Assembly (NCBI RefSeq): GCF_019393635.1
Contig: NC_057865.1
Location: 301,706,885-301,770,884, forward strand
Direction of reading: 5' to 3'
Origin: Dromiciops gliroides
Lineage: Eukaryota; Chordata; Mammalia; Microbiotheria; Microbiotheriidae
DNA length: 64,000 nt
Shown here: in pieces, positions 42,645 to 53,035 of the stretch
Layout of the letters: each line of letters begins with the position of its first letter
Position numbering within the stretch: the first letter of the stretch is position 1
Position numbers and translations under genes: made by a program
The notes under the pieces: model-generated
The model's input: only the letters and a program-made list of their open reading frames with translations
The model's database searches: none
What the model was told of the DNA's origin: nothing

Positions 42645-43417
42645 CCCAACAACCCGGATGGGGAGTGGGAGAGCCAGAATCAGGGCGTGCTCCCTGGAAG
42701 AAGGGGCTTGGACTGGGGAAATGCCTTGATCACCTCCAGGATCTCACCTGGTCTGAGACGCGGTGCTGTTTTCCGTAAGAGACCTGGCTGGAGGAGGAGG
42801 AAGGAGCCAGAGGCTGGGAGATGAGTCTGGGGGCTTTGAAAGCATCCTTTAGGCAGATGGCCGCCTGGGAGCAGCCTAGCTTGTGTTCTCCGTGCTCAGG
42901 ACAACCCCTGGAGTCGGTGTGTGGTCCCCATCGAAAAAGTTGTGTGTGTGTATGTGGGGGGTGGCTCCCCTACCCCTCCGAGCCTCGGTTTTCCCCTCCA
43001 AGATCCCTCTAAATCAATTCAACAAGGCCAGGCGCTGTGCTAGGCACAGGGAGACAAGATGAAAATGTCCCCTGCTGTGAGGGGCTTGCAGGCTCTCTGA
43101 GCTCTGACTCCTTTCTAGAGACGTCTCATAAGCCCCAGAGGCTGATGGTCCAAGAAGCTTCATCTTTAGGAGGGAGTGCAGGAGGAGCTTCGGGGTGCCC
43201 AGGGATCTGGGTGGGGGTGCTGTCCAGCTCAGGGTTGATCCCTCCAAGCAGATGGTGACCTTGTGAAGTGCTGCCTGCCAGAACTGGCTCGTTCCTGACA
43301 GAACAATGGGGGGTCTGAAGTCCTCCGTGGCCCAACCAGGGCCCCTCCCCTTACATTCAGGGAGCACTGAGTCCTCTAGTGTTTTAAAGGGGGGGGTGGT
43401 TAAGAAGGGAATGGTGT
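42645..43417. other. Unique sequence with an L2 fragment
   Basis: About 43015-43095 has 'CCAGGCGCTGTGCTAGGCAC' and 'GAGGGGCTTGCAGGCTC' of L2. No gene is supported. Confidence 0.5.
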
Positions 43418-43576
43418 TGGGGGCATCTTGATGGCACAGTGGATAAAGCACCGACCCTGGATTCAGGAGGACCTGAGTTCAAATCCGGCCTCAGACACTT
43501 GACACTTACTAGCTGTGTGACCCTGGGCAAGTCACTTATCTTCATTGCCCCACCAAAAGAGAGAAGGGAATGGTGT
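43403..43576 (+). mobile_element. MAR1/WSINE-like CORE-SINE, sense, 15-bp TSD
   Basis: The element at 43418-43561 has a mutated head (GGGGGCATCTTGATGGCACA) but a good body and core. It is bounded by perfect 15-bp copies of AGAAGGGAATGGTGT at 43403-43417 and 43562-43576. Confidence 0.94.
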
Positions 43577-43719
43577 CCCCAGAAGTGTCTGAGGTGATAG
43601 CCCTGAATAGTCTCTCCCTTCAGCTTTCCTCCAGCACCCCCTCCCCTGCATGCATCTCACTCTCTACTTCCTCAGGGGAACTTGGGCATGAGTCCTTCCT
43701 CCCCTCTCGCAGCCCCCTC

Positions 43720-44120
43720 CCCACAATTAGATTGAAAGCTCCTTGAGGACCAGGAGTGGGCCTTGCTTCTTCTCCACCCCATGTTGGAGATGTTGTTCTA
43801 AGCCACCAATGCCAAGGAGCCGAACCCTCCTGCTCTGGTATCTAACTATCGCCTTACCAGAAGACTTGTTGGAAAGTCTGACCTGAAAGAAAGGGGGAAC
43901 GTTTGGTTTCGTGTGTCCTCCCTGCATCTGCCCAGCTGGCTCGCGGCTGGAGCACCACTCGTTCCATCCAATCTGGCTTACATCCCTCTGGGGGCCTCCG
44001 GCATCAAAAACAAAGCAACAAAAACTGAGTCTGGTTTGGATTCCTTTCTCTGATATTTTTTGCCCATAAATTGAGGCCATGTCCTGCCTGTAGTTTGAAA
44101 GAAGAACACTCAGGCTGTGG
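43720..44120. other. L2 3' end followed by a conserved-type block
   Basis: About 43725-43780 reads 'AGATTGAAAGCTCCTTGAGG', an L2 3' phrase. About 43820-44110 is complex with retained CpG and no repeat. A conserved element is possible. Confidence 0.35.
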
Positions 44121-44309
44121 CAACAGAGCTTTTAGTGGGAGCAGTTTTCATGGAGACCTGGGGGGAGAGGGTTGTACGGAAGTGGGCAAGGGGACCAGCA
44201 TTACTCTGAGGATGCCCCGGCTTGGATCCGTGATGGCTGTTTGGAGGTTGGGGGCTGCCGAGGCACAGAGACCCTTGCCCAGTACCTAAATATGTGACCT
44301 AGGGGTCAG
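44121..44309. other. Unique sequence
   Basis: No exon or clear repeat recognised. Confidence 0.4.
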
Positions 44310-44460
44310 CTCTCAGAGGTCATATAGCCCAACCGCCTCATTTTACAGGGGAGGAAACAGAGGTACTGAGAGGTCATGACAGGCCAGAGGTGGTAAGGGA
44401 CAGAACCAGGATTTGAATTCAGGTCCTGTGACTCCAAGTTCAGTGTTCTCTGGACATCTC
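44310..44460 (-). repeat. MIR-class SINE, antisense
   Basis: 'GAGGTCATATAGCCCAACCG', 'CATTTTACAGGGGAGGAAAC' and 'GGATTTGAATTCAGGTCCTG' in order. Confidence 0.85.
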
Positions 44461-44469
44461 CACAATAAC

Positions 44470-44980
44470 TTTCAGAGGCAGAATTGAGTGTCCTGCCCTA
44501 GTCCTATTTGACTAAGGATGATTTTGAGCTGTGCAACACTTTTGGAGCTGGTCTCTCCCTTTAGGCAACACTTGGTGGGAGAAGGAAATAAGAAAGGAAC
44601 TGTTTTCAGTTATGCTGTGGGGCCACCTAATGGTCTTTCTGAGCAATGGGTAATAAGGTGAGACCAGAAGTCAGCCTAGATGGGCACCTGGGGCTTTGTC
44701 TCAGGACACCAGAATTTAGAGCGTGCAAACAGGTAAATATGCTGCTTTAGTATCGCTGAAGCCACTGCAATAATAACTTATTCCCCCTTTGGCTCAGAGG
44801 ACTTTCTTATTATTTTCATATTAAGAAACACAAGCTTGATTTAAGGAAACCATTTATGCTACTTCCATCAGGTATGTGTCTTGCTGCTTTCCCGGGTTAC
44901 CAAAAAGTGCTAGTTTTGACTCTGAGAGTCAGGAATTGCTGTTTCTTTTTCTCTAAGTCTGGAGCTGGAAGGTCAGGGAA
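44470..44980. other. Unique block, conserved non-coding candidate
   Basis: 44590-44900 is complex and repeat-free, AT-moderate, with 'TTATTATTTTCATATTAAG' and a Pax/homeobox-like texture. No exon is called. Confidence 0.3.
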
Positions 44981-44984
44981 ATAT

Positions 44985-45260
44985 TATAGAGTCATAGAAT
45001 CCAGGGCTGGAAGGGCATTTCAAAGCAACTAGTGAGATTTCCATTTTAGTGTGCAGGAATCCCCTTAATAGCACTCTCGACAGGGAATCCTCAAACCTCT
45101 GCTCAGGTATCTTCAGTGACAAGGAGCTTACTCCCATATGAAGACAGCCATGGTGGGATGGCTCTGGTTATTATATCTGGTTCTGTCATCCTTATATTGA
45201 ATTGAATTTGGCTGCCACATGGCATCTCCCCATTGATGCACTGTCAGGCCATCTTGAGTA
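44985..45260 (-). repeat. Old dispersed repeat (CR1/L3-like or related)
   Basis: 'AGAGTCATAGAATCCAGGGC' and 'GGAAGGGCATTTC' followed by 'CTCAAACCTCTGCTCAGGTA' and 'GTGACAAGGAGCTTACTCCC' match the known order of an old interspersed element ('…cctctgcttgaagacctccagtga…ggagctcacta…'). Family naming is uncertain. Confidence 0.5.
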
Positions 45261-45459
45261 AGCCCTAGAGTCATCCATGAAGAGATCTGGAGCAGGAGAA
45301 TCTTCTGGTTCATGTAGTCTGATGCTTATCCCATGTCCATGGCTGAGAGGACAGGACCTCACGAGAAGTTGCTAGGTAGAAAATTGGGGCATTTTCTGGG
45401 TGATTTGTGGGCCTTTATCCTTTCACTGGAAAGGTGGTTGGGGGGAAGGAGTCAGACTT

Positions 45460-45767
45460 GGTCGTTGTAATTGACCGGTTAAGTTTCTTTTTTCTCTTAG
45501 CTAACTGCCCCATCCCACCCCCATTGGTTTTGTTGTTGTCATTGTGTATATGGTTTTTCTTGCTTCTGTCTGCTTCACTCTGCATCAGTTCATGCATGTC
45601 TTCCCAGAATTCTCTCCTCCATCGTTTTTCACAGAACAGTCATACGCTGCTCCATTCATGCCCTACAGTTGGTTTAGCCATTCCCATGGAAGGGGCTCTA
45701 CTTTGTTTCCAGGCCAGAGCTGCTGCAATGACGGTGGTGCCCATGGGACTGTGCTTTCGCGCTCTCA

Positions 45768-45825
<58 letters not shown>

Positions 45826-46020
45826 ACTCCTTGGGGTACATGCCTGGGAGGGGGATTTCTGCACCAAAGGGATGGCCATTGGAAGCCACTTTCTTTGCCC
45901 AATACTAAATTGCTGTCCAAACCACCTGATCAATTCACAACTCCACCAATCATGCACTTGTTTGCCCATTTCCTACAGCGGGACTTGGATTTGATCCAGT
46001 GATTTGCATCAATTTTCCTC
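45460..46020 (+). repeat. L1 3'-UTR fragment carrying (CT)n
   Basis: Ordered phrases include 'CACTCTGCATCAGTTCATGC', 'GTCTTCCCAGAATTCTC', 'TTTAGCCATTCCCATGG', 'GAGCTGCTGCAATGACGG', 'ACAACTCCACCAATCATGCA'. They correspond to the marsupial L1 3' region. A CT run of about 30 units (45766-45824) interrupts it. Frames across it are not genes. Confidence 0.75.
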
Positions 46021-46119
46021 CTAACACTCAATTTGGAAAAGCCACTAGGCAGTCAGGTCCATTTTTATTCCAAGAAAAGTTCAGGTGCTGCAGAGAAGAG
46101 CCTCAGGTCACCAGCGTAG

Positions 46120-46810
46120 GAAATGGCGAGGCTGCTCCTGGGACCCAGAGGAAGTCCAGCTCTGCTGTTAATCCCTTGTGTGACCTTGGGCAAGCTCCTT
46201 TGTGGGGTTGGGGCTGGCTGAGTTAGAAAGCCCTTGTGACCCTGAGATCTCAAGGCTTGGGGGGAGGGGTGCAGGGAAGTGCTCAAGGCTGGGGCCTTGG
46301 GGCAGCTCCAGCTCCTTTAAGAAGCTGCCATTCCCTCTTGCTTTTGGTGGATGGATGCTGTGTCCAGTGAGTGTTCCAAAGATCCAGGCCTGCACCAGGC
46401 CTATCTTTGCCCTGAGGCTCTGGGGCTTCTAGAAACATTTGAATCCTCTCTCCAAAGGCTCAGGCTAGGCTTGGTTGCTTTCCACACCCTCCTCTGCAGA
46501 CTTCAAAGAGATGTCCTAGTTCCCAGAGAGCCCTTGGGGTCCTTTGCTGTGGGTGGTGAGAGGAGTGGCCAGCAGCAATGGGCCTGCCTCCCAGTCCTGC
46601 CACTACGGTCCCTAGATGAAGAGTGGGAGGGTCCAGAGAGTGGCATTCAGCTAGTGCCTAAGTGCCCCCCTGTGCCATATCACTCCACACGTGGACTCGG
46701 GGCCTGGGGCTGCTGGGACTCTGCTCCTGACTGGCTGGGTGACCTTGGGCAGATCCCTGCCCCTTCGGGCCTGCCTGCCAGTGGGGTCTGGCCATCTTGC
46801 TGAGTCACTG
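46120..46810 (+). repeat. MIR core fragments in mostly unique sequence
   Basis: 'CCTTGTGTGACCTTGGGCAA' near 46172 and 'GACTGGCTGGGTGACCTTGG' near 46729 are MIR cores. The sequence between shows no supported exon. Confidence 0.55.
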
Positions 46811-47736
46811 CACCCACTCTTCAGGTCGGGGCTGGCCAGACCCGAGGCTTGCTGGGAAAGGCTCAGGAGGGTCTGAGTAGAACAAGTCTGAGTGGATGAG
46901 GCGGGAAAGTCCAGCTTCCCAGTCCTTTGTAAAATGGAAAGACACCTGCTCTGGGGAAAGTCCTGCCCCTACCCTGGAGGGGCATCAGAGGAGCTGGCTC
47001 ACTGCGGGGGATTTAGGCACCCCACCCCCACCTCAGCTTCCTCCTCTGCGAAGGAAGAGAGCTGGGCCAAGTAATCCTGAAGGTACTCAGCTTCTAAATG
47101 CTAGAAAATGCAGCCGAATGAACTCTCAGGAACCATGTTTGATCTCATTTTACAGAAAAGGAAACTGAGGCCCCAAGCAGTGGGTGGTCTGCCCAAGAGG
47201 CAGAGAGAGCCCAAGCCCTGCAGTCTGGGTGGGGGCAGGGAGGGAGGGCAGAGGCTGCCCCCCACCCCCACCCCATAGCACCAGTATATCCACAACGGAG
47301 CTAGGCCAGGCTGAGCTGCCCAGACCTTGTGTCCCGAGGAGCCCCAGATAGTTTCTTCTTTGCTTCCTCGGGGCCTCAGGGCTGCCGGAGACCCTACCCC
47401 CAGCCCCTTAGCTCGGTCCTGCCGGCCCCATCCAGCTGTGTGCTCCGCCTTTCCCAGTTCAGCTCTGTTTCCTATTTCCGACGATGTTCTAAGGTAATTG
47501 AATTACGTATCTGCTCGCCCTGGCGGCCGGAGGTGGGGGGGGGGGCTGGTCTAATATTGAGATCTGATAGCTGGTCATGAAGCCCGGGTGTGGCTGCCAG
47601 GTTATGGGGGAAGGGCAGGGGGAGGATGGAGGGAGGGTCTGAGGACCCATTTGTCCATTGAAACCCTTTTTTTTTTTTTTAAACTGAACACCTGCATGTG
47701 AGTGGATTAAAAGCATCCTCGACCTCAGCAACCACA
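46811..47736. other. Unique sequence with an antisense MIR
   Basis: About 47135-47230 is an antisense MIR 3' half ('GATCTCATTTTACAGAAAAG'). A GC-rich complex patch with several CpG lies at 47390-47530; its possible donor (TTCTAAG|GTAATT at 47492) lacks a convincing acceptor. A T-run sits at 47669-47681. Confidence 0.4.
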
Positions 47737-47850
47737 TAGATTCACAGGATGCCAGAGCTTAGAGGGAACCTAAAAGAGGGGATGTCAGGGCTGAGAGGGA
47801 GCTTAGAATGGGGGATGTCAGGGCTGGGAGGGAGCTTAGAACATCGAATG
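47737..47850 (-). repeat. 33-bp minisatellite (three to four units)
   Basis: TAGA/TAAA-type unit starts at 47737, 47771, 47804 and 47837 (steps 34, 33, 33). Units include GGGGATGTCAGGGCTG-GAGGGAGCTTAGAA. Same motif as at 41720 and, inverted, at 35927. Confidence 0.88.
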
Positions 47851-48365
47851 TGACTTCCATTGGAACTCCAGCTGTCTGCCTTCTGCTCCTGTGTTCTCTC
47901 CACTATAATGTGATCCTTTCTGGTAACCTTTACCCCTTAGGTTATACTTCATGTGATGATAAGTGGGTAATGCTTCCTGCTCTACTTGGGGGAGACCAAT
48001 TGAGCCCAGTTAGAATCCACATTTTGGCTCTACCCGCCCCACTTCCCATGGCCCGGGGCCATCTTTCTCACCTCTTTGTACAAGCAAACAGGTTAATCTC
48101 CTGAGCTCTCTTCCCACCTGGGGGATTGTGAAAGTTAATTGGCTCCTGTGGCCAGAGGGTTGGAGCTAAGGTAGAAGGTGCCTAGGAGTGGGCAGTGCCT
48201 GGGAGTGATAGAACGGAAGCCCAGATTACACCTGGCTGGGTGAAGAAGGGGCTCTGGCTTTGGCTCCTGTCCCCTCTGCCACAGGAAAAGGACTTGTCTG
48301 AGGCCACAGGGAGGCAGACCAAGTCTCCACAGAATCTTGGCCCTCTGTATCAGGGTCAAGAATAT
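47851..48365. other. Unique sequence
   Basis: No exon or clear repeat recognised. Confidence 0.45.
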
Positions 48366-48369
48366 GGCC

Positions 48370-48600
48370 GAGGATTAATTAAATGCCTACTGCATGCTAA
48401 ACTCTGGTGATGCAAACAAAGGCTTAGCCATGATCCCAGCCCTTCAGGAGTTCACAGTCTAAAGAACCCAAGACTTGGTGTCAGAAGTTCTGGGTTCAAA
48501 TCCCAGGTCGCTACATACTGCCTTCAAGATTTGACTGGGTCACCCCCTCTATCTGGGCTGTTTCCTTCTCTGTGCAAGGAGGGAATTGGCGATAATCTAA
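48370..48600 (+). repeat. L2 fragment and MIR, sense
   Basis: L2: 'TTAAATGCCTACTGCATGCT' and 'CTTCAGGAGTTCACAGTCTA' (48370-48465). MIR: 'TTCTGGGTTCAAATCCCAGG' and a weak core (48470-48600). Confidence 0.75.
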
Positions 48601-48611
48601 GTCCCCTTCCT

Positions 48612-48815
48612 GGGATGCAGTGGATAGAATGTCTGCCCTGGAGTCAGGAGGACCTGTGTTCAAATCCAGCCTCTAGATACTTAGTAGCTAGGTGACCCCA
48701 GGGAAGCCACTCCAGTATCTCTGCCAAAAACAAAACGAAACAAAACAAAAAACCAAATGTGGTCACAGAGAGTGGGACATGACTGAAGAACACCAACCAG
48801 CAACAACAAGCCCCG
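48612..48815 (+). mobile_element. SINE with RTE/BovB-like 3' tail, sense
   Basis: The head 'GATGCAGTGGATAGAATG' and body 'AGGAGGACCTGTGTTCAAAT' are CORE-SINE-like. After the core the tail reads 'CAAATGTGGTCACAGAGAGT', then 'GGGACATGACTGAAGAACAC' and CAACAAC. That tail type is known from SINEs mobilised by RTE LINEs. Subfamily assignment is inference. Confidence 0.65.
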
Positions 48816-49139
48816 CTTTATCCAGAAGCACAGGCTGGTTTAGGACTTGGCCGTCTGAGGTTGAGGCCCGTCTTGTGTGGGGAGTTTTGAGTCATCTCAG
48901 GCACTTGGATGCAGGAAAAAAAGGCTTGTCCTGGCCCCTGGGTGGAATTGCTGACCAGCACAGAGGCAGAGCACTAGGGTGGGTCAGAAGTGCCTTCATA
49001 GCCTTGGCCTGACGTGTCAGCCATTTCTGAAAATGTCTGCCCAGAGGTAGGATCATTTGACTTAACCTATTCTCAGAAAACCTCCTGGTTCATGTTTTCA
49101 AAGTCCTGCATGTAAGTATCTTGGTGACAAGAACCACTT
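48816..49139. other. Unique sequence
   Basis: No exon or clear repeat recognised. Confidence 0.4.
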
Positions 49140-49470
49140 CTTTGGAAGTGGTATCTAGCACAGGGCTCTGCATGCAGTAGGTACTTCATAAGTGCTTGTG
49201 GAATGGATAAGTAAGTGAATGAGTTGAATGAATGAATGAATACCGGTCCTCGGTTTCGACTTGAAATCTGTTCCGTTTCTAGCAGAAGGTTCTCTCCTCT
49301 TGGGAAACCTTGTATTTCCACAGCCCTTCTAAGATCACCAAGTGCTTTCTACACTACTAACCTGCCAAGTAGGTAGGGTGAGGATTATTTGCCCCTGCTT
49401 TGCAGATGGGGAAACTGAGGCCTGGAGAGAGGATGTGACTGACCCAGTGTGACGGAACTGTGAGGCACTG
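49140..49470. repeat. L2 3' end and antisense MIR
   Basis: L2: 'CTAGCACAGGGCTCTGCATG', 'GTACTTCATAAGTGCTTGTG', then (GAAT)n. MIR antisense: 'GGTGAGGATTATTTGCCCC', 'GATGGGGAAACTGAGGCC' (49320-49470). Confidence 0.8.
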
Positions 49471-49689
49471 GAGCAGAATCTGAATCTGAGGTCTCTTTTT
49501 ATTTCAAAATTCCATTTTATGGAGGAGGCAAGAAAAACAAAATTCTTTACAAATGGGTCAAGTCATGACAGACGCAGAGAGAGATTCTGTTTCACTCTGC
49601 CTCTGAGCCCCTTGGCTCCCTACCTGGCTCAGGTGAGTCCTTCAGAAGGATGGTTGGTCCCTGCGTGGATCATAGTGCCCATCTTTCCC

Positions 49690-49915
49690 AGTTGTATTTA
49701 CAATGGGGCTACCCCAAATCCAGTTCTGTGTGACTGGCTTTCAGTGCTTGACCCTCACCACAACCCTGGCAGAGCAGTCCTATTATTATCCTTACTTTAC
49801 AGAGGAGGAAACTGAGGTTCAGAGGTTAAGGGACTTATCCAGGGTCACACAGGGTAAACAATGAAAGGATTCACAGGTGGGTCTCCTGGACTCTGCTTCC
49901 AGGGCTTGAGCCACG
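49690..49915 (-). repeat. MIR-class SINE, antisense
   Basis: 'TCCTATTATTATCCTTACTT', 'ACAGAGGAGGAAACTGAGGT' and 'TATCCAGGGTCACACAGG' are in order. Confidence 0.88.
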
Positions 49916-50041
49916 TGACCCTTCAACAAAGACACGCCTGGTCACCAAGATCTAAAGTATAACAAACTATATATAGTCAGCCAAATCAATCCATTTTTTT
50001 TTTTTGAAATTTGTCCAGAAGAAAAGTCTCTTGGTTCCTCT

Positions 50042-50160
50042 TAGGGGCAGCTAAGTGGTGTTGTGGATAGACCTCTGGGCCTGGAATCCAGCCTTGGTAG
50101 CCATGTGACCCCGGTAAATTAGTTTGTTGGCACCTGGGAAGGGGCAGAGGAGGGTTTCTT
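50042..50160 (+). mobile_element. Truncated CORE-SINE, sense
   Basis: 'AGGGGCAGCTAAGTGGTGTT' and 'GTGGATAGACCTCTGGGCCT' are the head. The body is partly deleted and the copy ends in degenerate core 'AGCCATGTGACCCC'. Confidence 0.75.
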
Positions 50161-50223
50161 GATCTTCCCTAGGAGTGCTGTATGATTTTAGATCTTTGGG
50201 AACCTCCCAGATGATCTAATTGG

Positions 50224-50239
50224 TCGTGGATAGAAGTGT

Positions 50240-50292
<53 letters not shown>

Positions 50293-50434
50293 GCAACTGG
50301 GGTTAAGTGACTTGCCCAGGGTCACACAGCTAGTAAGTGTCAAGTGTATGAATCCGAATTTGAACTCAGGACCTCCTGAATCCAGGGCCGGTGTTTTATC
50401 CACTTTGCCATCTCACTGCCCCTCGTGGATAGAA
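50224..50434 (-). mobile_element. CORE-SINE, antisense, with (GT)n tail and 12-bp TSD
   Basis: Copies of TCGTGGATAGAA at 50224-50235 and 50423-50434 enclose a (GT)27 tract and an antisense SINE. The microsatellite lies inside the duplication, at the SINE's 3' (tail) side, so it grew from the retroposon tail. Confidence 0.94.
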
Positions 50435-50439
50435 TTTTG

Positions 50440-50535
50440 AAATGAAAGAATCCCACGGCCACGTTTTATGGCCGAAGAAACTGAGCTTTACCCCGGGTGA
50501 TCCAGAGCTGGAGTTTGAATACACTTCTTCCATCT
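50440..50535 (-). repeat. MIR-class fragment, antisense
   Basis: 'GAAGAAACTGAGCTTTACCC', then 'CCAGAGCTGGAGTTTGAATA'. Confidence 0.65.
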
Positions 50536-51087
50536 CCACATGTCAGGCCCTTTCTGCTCCCTGACTAGCTGCTGTCTTGTAGGGATGGCGGAGAGGGATG
50601 ACGTCGGCCTTATGTGGTTGGAGTTGGAGGTTCGGACACTGCAGGGTTGTAGAGCTAGCTCTAGAAGGCATCTCGGAGGCTGTGGTTCCATCCCCTGGGC
50701 TTACCGAGGAGAGGACTCCCTGGTAGGAAGCTTCTGGGGTGGCCCGGGAACTCAGGTCTTTGACCCCTGAGTCACCACTCTGGCCAACACTTGATATGAG
50801 CAGGACATTATATAGCACAGACCAGGAAGGCAGGGCTTTTGTAATCAGCCTCAGTGGCCCCTGGGCCTTGGTAGCCAGGAGCCGGAGGTGGGGCTTCATT
50901 TCTGCGTCACAGATAGCGAATTTTCTCTTTTAAAAGAAGGAAAAATGTATTTCATCAGTTCTCCAAAAATGCTCCTGTCAGCAAGATCTGAGAATGGCTG
51001 GGAGGGAGGCTGGGATTATTATGGACTGTGGCTACAAGGCCTGCCACGCTTATGCCGGGCCCCTGGCGTTTGCCCTTGTCTCTGCAG
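50536..51087. other. Unique block ending in a splice acceptor
   Basis: 50780-51060 is complex, repeat-free and may be conserved. The end (TTTGCCCTTGTCTCTGCAG) is a strong 3' splice site consensus for the exon candidate that follows. Confidence 0.35.
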
Positions 51088-51180
51088 GACCGAGAGGACG
51101 CTTTGTGTTGGAAGGAGGAGACGGCGCAGACGCAGCGTGGAAGCCGCCTGGGTAGTGTTGTCTGACGTGCTGAATGTGCG
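51088..51180 (+). other. Candidate exon, CpG-rich, Arg-rich open frame
   Basis: Acceptor TTGTCTCTGCAG at 51087 and donor GTGCG|GTGAGC at 51181. There is an alternative donor CCTGG|GTAGTG at 51152. The 93 bp contain about nine CpG in a CpG-poor neighbourhood. Only one frame is open across the full exon, reading TERTLCVGRRRRRRRSVEAA and onward. With the shorter form another frame is open. No recognised product; a non-coding exon is equally possible. Confidence 0.3.
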
Positions 51181-51199
51181 GTGAGCAAAATGTACCTGT

Positions 51200-51325
51200 G
51201 TAAAGGCGCATGGCCCTGTGCGCGTATGTTGGGTAGCTGTATGTACTGCACAGGTCACGTATAGATGTGTGAGATATATGAGATAGAGGGCGTCTGGTGG
51301 GCTCAGAATCATCAGCCTGGTGTCG
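51200..51325. other. Low-information sequence after the exon candidate
   Basis: GT/ATA steps ('ATGTGTGAGATATATGAGAT') and nothing else recognisable. Confidence 0.4.
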
Positions 51326-51329
51326 TCAG

Positions 51330-51570
51330 CAAGTGGCCAGTCCCCACTTTGGTCTCAAACTTTCTTATCTGTGGAATAAAGGAGTTGGCTGAGATGATCC
51401 CTAAGGTACCTCCCAGCCCTGACATCCCCTGTTCTAAAGGAATGTACTCTCTGTGCCTTGATTTAACTCTCTCTCAGCCTCAGTCTCTTCCTCCATAAAT
51501 GAGGATGCTGCGTGTAGTGTCATCCACATCTCTCAGGGTTCCTTTGAGGATTAAATGAGATACAGCTCTA
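51330..51570 (+). repeat. MIR 3' halves with a single 33-bp monomer
   Basis: 'TTTCTTATCTGTGGAATAAA' is followed by 'CCTCCCAGCCCTGACATCCC' and CTGTTCTAAAG (51403-51440), one copy of the inverted 33-bp unit. It shows directly that the unit is continuous with the MIR-like 3' half. A second 3' half ('TCTTCCTCCATAAATGAGG') lies at 51480-51560. Confidence 0.75.
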
Positions 51571-51837
51571 AGGTGCCCCAGGAGCATCCACGGTCCTTGT
51601 CATTAACCCAGTTTCTCACCTTCCCTCTGGGTGTCCAAGGCCACTGAAATCCAGTGTCTCATCTTCAGATGAGCTGTTTGCTTACAGTGAAAGTCTGGCA
51701 GAAGTCAGATGGTTGGGGGGATTTGGAACAGGGAGGGCAGCATTCCATGGAGGAGAAGCCTTTGGGAATGGTGAGGGGAGGCAGAAAGAGTCCAAACCTT
51801 GGGAGTGGGAGACCTAGCTTTGAATCTGGGGTGGGAA

Positions 51838-52125
51838 GAGAGAAAGAGAGAAGAGATAGGGACAGACAGAGAGGAGATAGAGACAGACAGACAGAGAGGA
51901 GGTAGAGACAGACAGACAGAGAGGAGGTGGAGACAGACAGACAGAGAGGAGGTGGAGACAGACAGACAGAGAGGAGGTAGAGACAGACAGAAGATAGAGA
52001 CAGACAGAGAGAAGATAGAGGCAGACAGACAGAGAGGAGATACAAACAGACAGAGAGGAGATACAGACAGACAGAAAGGAGGTAGAGACAGACAGATAGG
52101 AGATACAGAGATGAACAGAGGAGGA
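51838..52125. repeat. 25-bp minisatellite, GACA/GAGGA-rich
   Basis: GGT(A/G)GAGACAGACAGACAGA-GAGGA units start at 51901, 51926, 51951 and 51976, exactly 25 bp apart. Flanking units are degenerate or shortened. Almost pure purine plus C on +. It accounts for the long Leu/Ser/Val/Cys frames on - and Asp/Arg/Gln frames on +. Confidence 0.95.
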
Positions 52126-52834
52126 GGCAGCATGAGAGAAGGGAAGGAGATGGAAGGAGAGGAAGAGGTTTTCCTGCCCTGGCACATGTGATGGATGCAC
52201 TAGGGGGACACTATCTGGGAGTGTGCAGAGGGGGTGGCATGTAGAGCCCTGGCCCCTGGCCTCAGGCCTTCCCCAGACAGACAGGGGACCTCCCCTAGAG
52301 CTGGGCTCGGATTCTTCAGGACAACTCGGGGTGGTGGGAGCATTGGGGGCGTCCCAGGATGCCTCCAGGTGGAAGGAGCCTCCAAGTTGAGGCAGACATC
52401 CCTTGCCAAGAATCCCTGTACAGCACCCCCGGTGAGTGACTGCCAGTGTCTTCTTGCTGCTCATTTGATTTCTAGGCTCCCAGGAGCCTGGTCCTGAATC
52501 TGGAAGGGGCCCCAGGAGTGTCTAGAGCCCACCTCCCTGGTTTTACTGGGGAGGAGCCCCAGGTTGAGGGAGCTGGTTTGCCCACAGTCCCTGGAGTGCC
52601 AAGCCTCAGAGGCAGGATTTGAAGCGGGTGCCCGACGTCCCATTCAGCAGTTTGCTCTGTATTGGTCACAGTCGGACAAGACTGCAGTTTATCCACACAT
52701 CGAGGGCAAGTCATGTTCTTGTCCTCTCTCTGCACGTTCTGGAGGTGGTGTGGGATGCAGGGGTGGGGGTGCAGAGGACCCTGGGATCATCGTCCTCTTC
52801 ATCCCAAGTTGTCTCAGAAAGATGAGTGGATTCT
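52126..52834. other. Unique sequence
   Basis: No supported exon. Antisense MIR traces near 52490-52640 ('GTTTTACTGGGGAGGAGCCC', 'GCAGGATTTGAAGCGGGTGC'). Confidence 0.45.
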
Positions 52835-52910
52835 CAGCCAATCCATCAATTGGCATTGATTAAGCACTACTGTGTTCCAGGCCCTCAGGTACGAAGGCAA
52901 AAACAAGATG
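52835..52910 (+). repeat. L2-type fragment
   Basis: 'CATTGATTAAGCACTACTGT' and 'GTTCCAGGCCCTCAGG'. Confidence 0.75.
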
Positions 52911-53035
52911 CTGTTTTTCTTTTAGACTTTCTGGACAGATTCCTCTTTCCTCTCCTACCTAGAGAGCCAGGCCTGGCTGCCACGCCACAGTGACTCCGTG
53001 TGACAGGGGAAGCAGCATCTGGCCTCAGGCTGGAA

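Noticed and set aside
47450..47497. Possible exon ending at TTCTAAG|GTAATT
   Set aside because: The only acceptor nearby would give a 35-bp exon with a poor polypyrimidine tract; left as a CpG-containing unique patch.
51665..52464. Long Ser/Leu/Val/Cys and Asp/Arg frames
   Set aside because: Artefacts of the 25-bp minisatellite, which is open in several frames because it lacks stops.
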